64,000 nt of DNA from Rhodovarius crocodyli (lineage in GTDB: Bacteria > Pseudomonadota > Alphaproteobacteria > Acetobacterales > Acetobacteraceae): NCBI RefSeq assembly GCF_004005855.1, contig NZ_SACL01000003.1, positions 550,277-614,276 on the forward strand, written 5' to 3'. The position numbers and the translations under genes are program-made. Below the pieces are notes generated by a model, which searched no databases, had not been told where the DNA came from, and worked only from the letters and a program-made list of their open reading frames with translations. Every line of letters begins with the position of its first letter. The first letter of the stretch is position 1. This document shows positions 58,213 through 64,000 of the stretch, piece after piece.

Positions 58213-58956
58213 TCAGAAGGGCAACAGCGCGTCCAGGATCTGCGTGCCGACGCGCGGCTGCTGCACGTCAGACAGGGCGCCGCGGCCGCCATAGATGATG
58301 CGGGCCTCGGCCAGGCGGTCGTGGCGCACGGTGTTGTCGCTGGCGATGTCCTGCGGGCGCAGCACGCCCTGCACCAGCAGTTCCCGCAGCTCGTGGTTTA
58401 CCCGCACTTCCTGCCGGCCGGCGATCACCATGTTCCCGTTGGGCAGCGTCTGCGTGACGGTGGCGGCCAGGCGCAGGGTCACGGCATCGCTGCGGCGGAT
58501 CTGGCCGTTGCCGTCCGTCACGCCGCTGCTGTTGGTGTTGATCAGGGATGACGGGTCCGTCTGGCTGGGCAGCACGCGCGGGATGGAGGTTTCGAGGCCC
58601 AGCAGATTGGCCATGCCCATGTTCTGGGTGCCGGTGCGGGTGGCCTGGGTGCGGTTCTGCAGCTGCGCCTCGTCGGCGATGGAGACGAGCACGGTGATCA
58701 GGTCCCCCACCTGTGCCGCGCGCTGGTCGCGCAGGAAGGTGCGGCTGCCGGTGCGCCACAGCGATGCCGAGGCGCCGACGGGTTCCTGCGGGGCGGGCGT
58801 CGGCATGGCGATGTTGCGCACGCCGGGCTGTTCCGCCGGGTTGGTGACGGGTGAGACCGGCGGCGGCCGCCCGATGCGGGAGAGGCGGTCGGCGGTGCCG
58901 CAACCGGCCAAGGCGACGGTCAGCAGGGCAGGCAGCAGGATCGGGGCGAGGCGCAT
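58213..58956 (-). CDS. flgH: flagellar L-ring protein FlgH
   Basis: 247 residues. Lipoprotein signal with lipobox LAGC (Cys19). FlgH blocks: LWRTGSRTFLRDQRAAQVGDLITVLVSIADEA, LPNGNMVIAGRQEVRVNHELRELLVQGVLRPQDIASDNTV and the C-terminal GRGALSDVQQPRVGTQILDALLPF. It forms the outer-membrane L ring. Last gene of flgF-flgG-flgA-flgH; its start overlaps the flgA stop by one base. Confidence 0.97.
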   Translation of the reverse strand: MRLAPILLPALLTVALAGCGTADRLSRIGRPPPVSPVTNPAEQPGVRNIAMPTPAPQEPVGASASLWRTGSRTFLRDQRAAQVGDLITVLVSIADEAQLQNRTQATRTGTQNMGMANLLGLETSIPRVLPSQTDPSSLINTNSSGVTDGNGQIRRSDAVTLRLAATVTQTLPNGNMVIAGRQEVRVNHELRELLVQGVLRPQDIASDNTVRHDRLAEARIIYGGRGALSDVQQPRVGTQILDALLPF

Positions 58957-59912
58957 CAGCGGGCCTCCATGTCACGGGGGTTGCGGGTGGGCACGGTGCC
59001 CATGGCGACGCGCACGCGGCCGGGGCCCAGCACTTCGCCCTCCATCACGGCGCGGCTGGCCAGGTTCATCACCGGCACCACGGCGCCGCGCGGGGCGGAT
59101 TCCAGTGCCCGGCCGGCGGCCGTCAGCGTGATGCCGGGCGCGTCCAGCAGCAGCGTCACGGCCTGGTTGCGCTGGATGACGCTGGGCGGGCCCAGGTCGG
59201 CCAGTGGAATGGGGCCCTCGGCCGCGATGGGGCGGTGCAGTTCCTGGCCCAGCACCTGGTCGGCGCGGCTGGCCATGCCGTTGCGCACGCGTTCCACGCG
59301 CATCCGCACCTCCCGCACATCGGCGGGGCCCAGTCGCTCACCCATGCCCATGCGGCGGGTGGCGACGACCACGGGCGTGGTGGCCATGGCGCGGCCCGCC
59401 AGGCGCAGGCGTTGCGTCGCCATGCCCTCCGCCGTGATGACCAGCGTGGCGGCGAAGCGGTTGCCGGGGGTTTCCAGCACCGCGCCCTCGATCGTGACCT
59501 GGTGCAGGCTGGCGATGGGCACCATGGGCGGCACCCAGCCCGGGATTTCCAGCTCGGATTCGGCATCCATGCCCATGCGCAGCAGCTCCTCCCGCAGGGC
59601 GCCCTCGACCTCGGCGCGCGGCACCTGGCGGCCGGGGCGTTCCAGCACCACGCGGTCGGCGGCCGACATCGGGCGCCAGGGCACGCGGTTCATCCGCGCG
59701 ATGGCGGCCAATTGCTCTGCCTCCAGCACGATGCGCCGGCCCGGGGCGGGGGCGGGGCCGAGGGGGGCCTCGGCGCGGCTGCCCGCGTTCTCGAACAGGT
59801 CGCGCACGCGCACCACCGGTTCCTCCACCGTCGCCATCGGGCGGATGAAGGCCATCTCTTGCGCCCAGGCCGCCACCGGCAGCACCGCGAGAAGCACCAG
59901 CGCGCGCATCAC
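58956..59912 (-). CDS. flgA: flagellar basal-body P-ring assembly chaperone FlgA
   Basis: 318 residues with signal MRALVLLAVLPVAAWAQ. The C-terminal SAF domain (GRAMATTPVVVATRRMGMGERLGPADVREVRM and FlgA end ...NQAVTLLLDAPGITLTAAGRAL) is standard; the N-terminal half (about 20-180) is a longer alphaproteobacterial extension. It assists FlgI polymerisation in the periplasm. Overlaps flgG by ATGA. Confidence 0.93.
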   Translation of the reverse strand: MMRALVLLAVLPVAAWAQEMAFIRPMATVEEPVVRVRDLFENAGSRAEAPLGPAPAPGRRIVLEAEQLAAIARMNRVPWRPMSAADRVVLERPGRQVPRAEVEGALREELLRMGMDAESELEIPGWVPPMVPIASLHQVTIEGAVLETPGNRFAATLVITAEGMATQRLRLAGRAMATTPVVVATRRMGMGERLGPADVREVRMRVERVRNGMASRADQVLGQELHRPIAAEGPIPLADLGPPSVIQRNQAVTLLLDAPGITLTAAGRALESAPRGAVVPVMNLASRAVMEGEVLGPGRVRVAMGTVPTRNPRDMEAR

Positions 59913-60694
59913 CGCAGCTTCGCCACGGCGGACAGCATCTCGTCGGAGGCGACGATGACGCGGCTGTTCATCTCATAGGCGCGCTGGGCGGTGATCAGGT
60001 TGGTGATTTCCTGCACCGTGTTGACGTTCGACGTCTCGATGAAGCCCTGCAGAAGCTGCCCGTAGCCGGGCTGGCCCGGGGCCGCGGCCTGCGGCTGGCC
60101 GGAGGCGGAGGTGGCGAGATACATGTTCTCGCCGGTCGCCTCCAGGCCGCCTTCGTTCGGGAAGATCGCGAGCTGGATCTGCCCCACATTCTGCTGCGCC
60201 ACCTGCCCGTCCAGCGTGACCAGCACCTGGCCGGAGGCATTGATCGTCACGTCGCGCGCATTGGCGGGCACCGTGATGCCGGGCTGCACGATATAGCCCT
60301 CCGCGGTCACGATCGTGCCCTCGGGGCTCAGGGAGAAGGTGCCGTCGCGGGTGTAGGAGATGTCGCCGCTCGGCAGCTGCACCTGGAAATACCCGTTGCC
60401 GCGGATGGCCAGGTCGAAGCGGTTCTCCGTCTGCTGCAGGTTGCCCTGCTCCGCGATGCGGTAGATCGCGGCGGTGCGCACGCCCAGGCCCAGCTGCGCG
60501 CCCGAGGGCAGGATGGTGCCGGTGTCGGAGCTGGTGGAGCCCACCCGGCGCAGGTTCTGGTAGATCAGGTCCTGGAACTCCGCGCGGCGGCGCTTGAAGC
60601 CCGTGGTGGTCATGTTGGCCAGGTTGTTGGACGTGACCTCGACATTGGTCTGCTGGGCCATCATGCCGGTGGCGGCGATCGCGAGTGAGCGCAT
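59909..60694 (-). CDS. flgG: flagellar distal rod protein FlgG
   Basis: 261 residues. N-terminal rod motif MRSLAIAATGMMAQQTNVEVTSNNLANMTTTGFKRRRAEF and C-terminal VNTVQEITNLITAQRAYEMNSRVIVASDEML; middle GYFQVQLPSGDISYTRDGTFSL. Exact family length. It lies 12 bases after flgF. Confidence 0.98.
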   Translation of the reverse strand: MRSLAIAATGMMAQQTNVEVTSNNLANMTTTGFKRRRAEFQDLIYQNLRRVGSTSSDTGTILPSGAQLGLGVRTAAIYRIAEQGNLQQTENRFDLAIRGNGYFQVQLPSGDISYTRDGTFSLSPEGTIVTAEGYIVQPGITVPANARDVTINASGQVLVTLDGQVAQQNVGQIQLAIFPNEGGLEATGENMYLATSASGQPQAAAPGQPGYGQLLQGFIETSNVNTVQEITNLITAQRAYEMNSRVIVASDEMLSAVAKLR

Positions 60695-60706
60695 GGTCTA
60701 TCTTCC

Positions 60707-61447
60707 TCAGCGGACGCGCAGGATGCGGTCGATGGCGCCGGTCAGGCGCTCGTTTTCCTTGTCGACGAAATTCGTCACGAGCTGGAATTCGCGGGTTTCG
60801 GCGATCATGCGGGTCATCTCCAGCACGGGTTGCACGTTGCTGCCTTCCACCGCGCCCTGGGTCAGGCGCGGGCGCGCCACCGGCTCGGCCTGCTGGCCGG
60901 CGGGGTCGAGCAGGCGGTCGCCCTCGGCGCGCAGGCCCTGGGCATTGTCGAAGCGGGAAATCTGGATCTGGCCGATCACCCCGTTCTCGGAGCGGATGGT
61001 GCCGTCGCCCTTGATCTCGATGCGGGTGTCGTTGGCGGCGATGGCGATGGGCCGCCCCTGGGTGTTCAGCACTGCATTGCCCTGGGCATCCACCAGCTGC
61101 CCCGTGGCGCCGATGGTGAAGCGGCCGGAGCGCGTGTAGCGGATGCCGCGCTGGGTCTCGACCGCGAAATAGCCCTCGCCGGTGATGGCGACGTCCAGCG
61201 GGTTGCCGGTGGTCTGGATCTGGCCCTGGGTGTCGTCGCGCCAGGTCGCGCGGTCCCAGCTATAGGCCACCTGGCGGCCGCCGCGGGGGTTGTTGATCAG
61301 GGCCTGCATCGCCGGATGCTCGGCGAAGATGGGGCGGGACTGGCGATAGCCCGGCGTGTCCGCATTCGCGAGGTTATGCGCGATGACATCCTGGGCCCGC
61401 ATCTGGGAGGCCATGCGGGAAAGGGCGATGTAGCTGGGGCTGTCCAT
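60707..61447 (-). CDS. flgF: flagellar proximal rod protein FlgF
   Basis: 246 residues from the ATG at 61447, with AGGAG 8 bases upstream. SYIALSRMASQMRAQDVIAHNLANADTPGYR, GEGYFAVETQRGIRYTRSGRFTIGATGQLVD and the C-terminal VLEMTRMIAETREFQLVTNFVD are the rod-protein hallmarks. First gene of the minus-strand flagellar operon, 28 bases after the sigma-54 promoter. Confidence 0.96.
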   Translation of the reverse strand: MDSPSYIALSRMASQMRAQDVIAHNLANADTPGYRQSRPIFAEHPAMQALINNPRGGRQVAYSWDRATWRDDTQGQIQTTGNPLDVAITGEGYFAVETQRGIRYTRSGRFTIGATGQLVDAQGNAVLNTQGRPIAIAANDTRIEIKGDGTIRSENGVIGQIQISRFDNAQGLRAEGDRLLDPAGQQAEPVARPRLTQGAVEGSNVQPVLEMTRMIAETREFQLVTNFVDKENERLTGAIDRILRVR

Positions 61448-61474
61448 GAGCGGGCTCCTGTCGGGGAGCGATGG

Positions 61475-61489
61475 GCAAGGGGCGTGCCA
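61475..61489 (-). promoter_or_regulatory. sigma-54 promoter of flgF-flgG-flgA-flgH
   Basis: The minus strand reads TGGCACGCCCCTTGC, an exact match to the -24/-12 consensus TGGCACG-N4-TTGC. The predicted start near 61463 lies 16 bases before the flgF ATG. Confidence 0.75.
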
Positions 61490-61620
61490 TCTCAGGCGCG
61501 CGGCCCCCGAAACCCCCCGCCAGGACGCTGCCCGGCCAAGACTTCGGGGCGCTTTGCATTTGATTTTATTGCGACAACTGGCGTCGGGCATCCTGGGTTG
61601 GAAGCGCCCGCCAGCGGCAT

Positions 61621-61693
61621 CCAAAGGCATTTCGGCCTAAGGCTGGTTCCAAGGGCAGCGCCCTTTGCCGGGGGCTGGGGGCAGCGCCACCGG
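61621..61693. repeat. palindromic intergenic element, degenerate remnant F
   Basis: CCAAAGGCATTTCGGCC resembles the CCAAAGGCC hairpin with mutations, and CCAAGGGCAGCGCCCTTTG (61649-61667) matches the module at 8528-8546; a GGGGGC remnant follows. The 21-bp stem is absent. The only copy seen outside a convergent gap. Confidence 0.55.
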
Positions 61694-61783
61694 CACAAAT
61701 TTCCCCCTCCCGGCGCGCTTTGCCCTGAAGGGTTGATTAACCCCCGGCATGCCAGAACAGCCCCGTATCGAGAGAGGGCCAGC

Positions 61784-62302
61784 ATGGCTAAGGCGGCAGC
61801 CGCACCAGCCGAAGGTGAGGAGGGCGCACCCAAGAAGGGTGGCCGGAAGAAATTGATTCTGCTGGCCCTGCCGGTGCTGCTGGCCGGCATCGGCGCGGGG
61901 CTGTGGTTCTCCGGCATCCTGCCCAAGCTGCTGGGCATGGGCCACCATGAGGAAGCGCACGCGGCCCCTGCCGAGCCTCCGCCGCCCCCGCCGCCGCGCC
62001 CCGTCTTCGTGCAGATGCCCGACATCACCGCCAACCTGAACGCGGGCGGCAGGCGGGCCGTCTATATCCGCCTGAAAAGCCAGCTGGAGGTGGTGGGCGA
62101 CCCGGATGCGGAGGCCGTGCGCAACTCCATGCCGCGGCTGGTCGACCTGTTCACCACCTATCTGCGCGACATGCGGCCCGAGGAGATGCGCGGCTCCGCC
62201 GGCACCCAGCGCCTGCGTGAGGAACTGATGGCCCGCGCCGCCGTCGCCGCCCACCCCGCCCGCGTCACCGACGTGCTGTTCCAGGAGATTCTGGTGCAAT
62301 GA
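61784..62302 (+). CDS. fliL: flagellar basal-body-associated protein FliL
   Basis: 172 residues. Lys-rich cytoplasmic start, one membrane helix (about 24-45: LILLALPVLLAGIGAGLWF), a Pro-rich linker, then the periplasmic FliL domain (VFVQMPDITANLNAGGRRAVYIRLKSQLEV...RVTDVLFQEILVQ). It supports stator-motor function. Its stop overlaps fliM by ATGA. Confidence 0.93.
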   Translation: MAKAAAAPAEGEEGAPKKGGRKKLILLALPVLLAGIGAGLWFSGILPKLLGMGHHEEAHAAPAEPPPPPPPRPVFVQMPDITANLNAGGRRAVYIRLKSQLEVVGDPDAEAVRNSMPRLVDLFTTYLRDMRPEEMRGSAGTQRLREELMARAAVAAHPARVTDVLFQEILVQ

Positions 62303-63372
62303 GCCCTCCGTCGAGCGAAGAAGAAGACGATCTCGCCGCCGCCTGGGGCGCGGCGCTGGAGGAGGAGGTCGGCGAGGCCGTCGCCGAGACCCAGGCCGAT
62401 GCGCTGCGCGTGCTGAACCAGGCCGAGATCGACAGCCTGATGGGCTTCCAGGGCGGTGACGGCGGCCGTGGGGAACAATCGGGCATCGAGCGCATCATCA
62501 GCTCGGGCCTGGTGTCCTATGAACGCCTGCCGATGCTGGAGATCATCTTCGACCGGCTGGTGCGCATCATGTCGACCTCGCTGCGCAATTTTACCTCGGA
62601 CAACGTCGAGGTCTCGATCGACAGCATCGCGTCCCAGCGTTTCGGGGATTACCTGAACAGCGTGCCGCTGCCGGCCATGCTGGCGGTGTTCAACTGCCGC
62701 GAATGGGACAATTACGGGCTGATCGTGGTGGACAGCGCCATGATCTACTCGGTGGTGGACGTGCTGCTGGGCGGGCGTCGCGGCACCTCTGCCATGCGTG
62801 TCGAGGGCCGGCCCTACACCACCATCGAGCGCACGCTGGTGGAGCGCCTGCTGAAGGTGGTGCTGGCCGACATGACGGCCGCCTTCAACCCGGTGGCGGA
62901 CATCCATTTCGAGTTCGACCGGCTGGAGGTAAACCCGCGCTTCGCCATGATCAGCCGCCTGTCCAATGCCTGCGTGCTGACGCGGCTGCGCGTGGACATG
63001 GAGGATCGCGGCGGCAAGATCGAGCTGCTGCTGCCCTATGCGACGCTGGAGCCGGTGCGCGAGCTGCTGCTCCAGCAGTTCATGGGCGAGAAGTTCGGCC
63101 GCGACAGCATCTGGGAAACCCACCTGGCCGAGGAGCTGCGCCACACCAATGTCGCGCTCGAGGTCGTGCTGGACCAGCAGACCATGCCGCTGTCCAGCAT
63201 CATCGATCTGAAGCCCGGGGACATGCTGTACCTGAACAGCAAGCCCAGCGCGCCTGTGCGGCTGCAATGCGGCCAGGTGCGCCTGTTCACGGCCGAGCTG
63301 GGCCGTGTCGAGACCAAGACCGCCGTCCGCATCCTGGAGGAAGCGCAGATGGTGCCGGAGGCCGTGGTATGA
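62299..63372 (+). CDS. fliM: flagellar motor switch protein FliM
   Basis: 357 residues. CheY-P-binding-like N-terminus LNQAEIDSLMGF (near residue 40, after an acidic extension), GGxxG core (DVLLGGRRGTSAMR) and C-terminal SPOA domain (LEVVLDQQTMPLSSIIDLKPGDMLYL). The N-terminal acidic stretch before the motif is longer than in E. coli. It forms the C ring and reverses rotation. Confidence 0.97.
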   Translation: MSPPSSEEEDDLAAAWGAALEEEVGEAVAETQADALRVLNQAEIDSLMGFQGGDGGRGEQSGIERIISSGLVSYERLPMLEIIFDRLVRIMSTSLRNFTSDNVEVSIDSIASQRFGDYLNSVPLPAMLAVFNCREWDNYGLIVVDSAMIYSVVDVLLGGRRGTSAMRVEGRPYTTIERTLVERLLKVVLADMTAAFNPVADIHFEFDRLEVNPRFAMISRLSNACVLTRLRVDMEDRGGKIELLLPYATLEPVRELLLQQFMGEKFGRDSIWETHLAEELRHTNVALEVVLDQQTMPLSSIIDLKPGDMLYLNSKPSAPVRLQCGQVRLFTAELGRVETKTAVRILEEAQMVPEAVV

Positions 63373-63791
63373 GCAGTATCGTCGATTGGGCCGCCGACGC
63401 GCTGGTGCTGGCCACGCTGGGGCTGAGCATTCCCGTCAGCTGGCGCCTGCACCGTTCCCTGACGCGCGTGCGGTCTGAGCGCGAGGCGCTGGACGTCAGC
63501 GCGGAGGGGCTGACGGAGGCCACCCGTGCCGCCGAGGCCGCCCTGCGCGGCATCCGCGCCAGCACCGAGAGCGCGGGCCGCAGCCTGGGTGAAAAGGTGA
63601 CGGCGGCCGAGCCGCTGCGCGATGATCTGCGCTATCTGATCGAGCGCGCCGAAAGCCTGGCCGACCGGCTGGAAAGCGCCGTCCAGGCCGCCCGCCCGCT
63701 GGCGCAGGAAAAGGCGCCGGCGATCAAGGGCTTCGAGGCGCGCAGCGCCACCGAACGCCAGCTGATCCAGGCATTGGCGAGGCGGTCGTGA
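63369..63791 (+). CDS. DUF6468 flagellar-operon protein
   Basis: 140 residues. N-terminal membrane helix (ADALVLATLGLSIPVSWRLHRSL) followed by a long Ala/Glu/Arg-rich coiled coil (about 35-125). This small protein is found between fliM and motE-type genes in Rhodospirillales; its role is not established. Overlaps fliM by ATGA and is overlapped by the next gene (GTGA). Confidence 0.8.
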   Translation: MSSIVDWAADALVLATLGLSIPVSWRLHRSLTRVRSEREALDVSAEGLTEATRAAEAALRGIRASTESAGRSLGEKVTAAEPLRDDLRYLIERAESLADRLESAVQAARPLAQEKAPAIKGFEARSATERQLIQALARRS

Positions 63792-64000
63792 AGCTGCGCC
63801 TGCTGCCCCTGGCGCTGGCGGCCATGGGTTTCCTGGCGGTGGTGAAGGTGGAGCGGCTGTTGCAGCCCGCCCGGCCGCAGCCCGCGCCCGTGGTGGCCAC
63901 GGCCCCGCAACCCGCGCCGCCCCCACCCCCGCCGGAGCCCGCACCCGGGCTGGGCGCGGCCATGGCGTCCTCGCCGGCCCCCCCGCCCGCCCCCGCCCCC
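63788..64000 (+). CDS. MotE-like flagellar protein, N-terminal part (3' end outside window)
   Basis: Begins with GTG at 63788 in the GTGA overlap. The visible 71 residues are a short membrane anchor (LRLLPLALAAMGFLAVVKVERLL) and a Pro/Ala-rich stretch (PAPPPPPPEPAPG). In related gene clusters this position is taken by MotE/FlaA-like proteins with a MgtE N-terminal domain; that domain lies past the window end, so the call rests on context and N-terminal form. Confidence 0.55.
   Translation, partial: MKLRLLPLALAAMGFLAVVKVERLLQPARPQPAPVVATAPQPAPPPPPPEPAPGLGAAMASSPAPPPAPAP

Larger units (their letters stand above)
61448..61783. other. 336-base divergent gap between flgF and fliL
   Basis: It holds the sigma-54 promoter for flgF near its left end and a degenerate palindromic-element remnant (61621-61693). 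A short dyad GGGTT/AACCC lies near 61729-61742, before fliL. No reading frame in the gap looks coding. No clear promoter for fliL was found. Confidence 0.5.

Noticed and set aside
1..64000. tRNA, rRNA, attachment sites or prophage/IS signs
   Set aside because: None found by reading both strands; no integrase, transposase or cloverleaf-like segment was recognised.

Overview
The window is high-GC DNA from an alphaproteobacterium, most likely an Acetobacteraceae / Roseomonas-type organism. This is an inference from four things: the split F-type ATP synthase layout atpI-atpB-atpE-atpF'-atpF with no F1 genes beside it; three Bug/TctC-type solute-binding proteins; the flagellar order flgF-flgG-flgA-flgH next to fliL-fliM-DUF6468-motE-like; and many overlapping ATGA/TGATG gene junctions. 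No rRNA, tRNA, CRISPR array or recognisable insertion sequence was seen.

Layout. 0-10.7 kb: tail of a cytochrome b561, a CxxCxxCC protein, a Fur-box-preceded ferrichrome-type TonB receptor, a GntR/HutC regulator divergent from a DUF3604 protein and a Bug receptor, a YihU-like dehydrogenase and a TRAP receptor. 10.8-16.3 kb: a molybdopterin-fold protein, a GGDEF/EAL protein and the Fo half of ATP synthase. 16.3-25.4 kb: an oligopeptide-type receptor, a minus-strand catabolic operon (D-2-hydroxyacid dehydrogenase, alpha/beta hydrolase, allophanate hydrolase, AtzH/HpxZ-like protein, CoA transferase) and minCDE. 25.7-36.9 kb: a Rieske oxygenase whose ferredoxin, reductase and alpha subunit are one polypeptide, its beta subunit, an SDR without the catalytic Tyr, a complete TctCBA transporter, and a divergent M20 peptidase / creatininase / ketopantoate-reductase operon. 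36.9-46 kb: a small secreted protein and a 2384-residue single-module reducing type I PKS with a glycosyltransferase. 46-51 kb: thioesterase, isochorismatase-like hydrolase, asparaginase-like protein with an active-site Asp-to-Ala change, Bug receptor, C13 peptidase, a 25-residue membrane peptide and a ModA-like receptor. 51.5-58.2 kb: TRAP receptor, three-subunit molybdenum hydroxylase with a fused CoxS-CoxG subunit, divergent MarR regulator and a small monooxygenase. 58.2-64 kb: flagellar genes in two divergent operons, one behind a strong sigma-54 promoter match.

The most unusual structure is not a gene. Five intergenic gaps (8437-8582, 25415-25678, 29478-29725, 51253-51520, 57586-57857) are filled by one family of mosaic multi-hairpin element. 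All five lie between convergent genes. In three of them the stop codons of the two facing genes lie in the outermost stem and pair with each other. A central 21-bp stem varies between copies by compensating changes in both arms. A degenerate remnant lies at about 61621-61693.

Functionally the window is dominated by scavenging of organic acids, amides and aromatics: seven periplasmic solute-binding proteins, only one of them beside its membrane partners, and several hydrolase/oxygenase operons, alongside housekeeping (ATP synthase, Min system) and motility.
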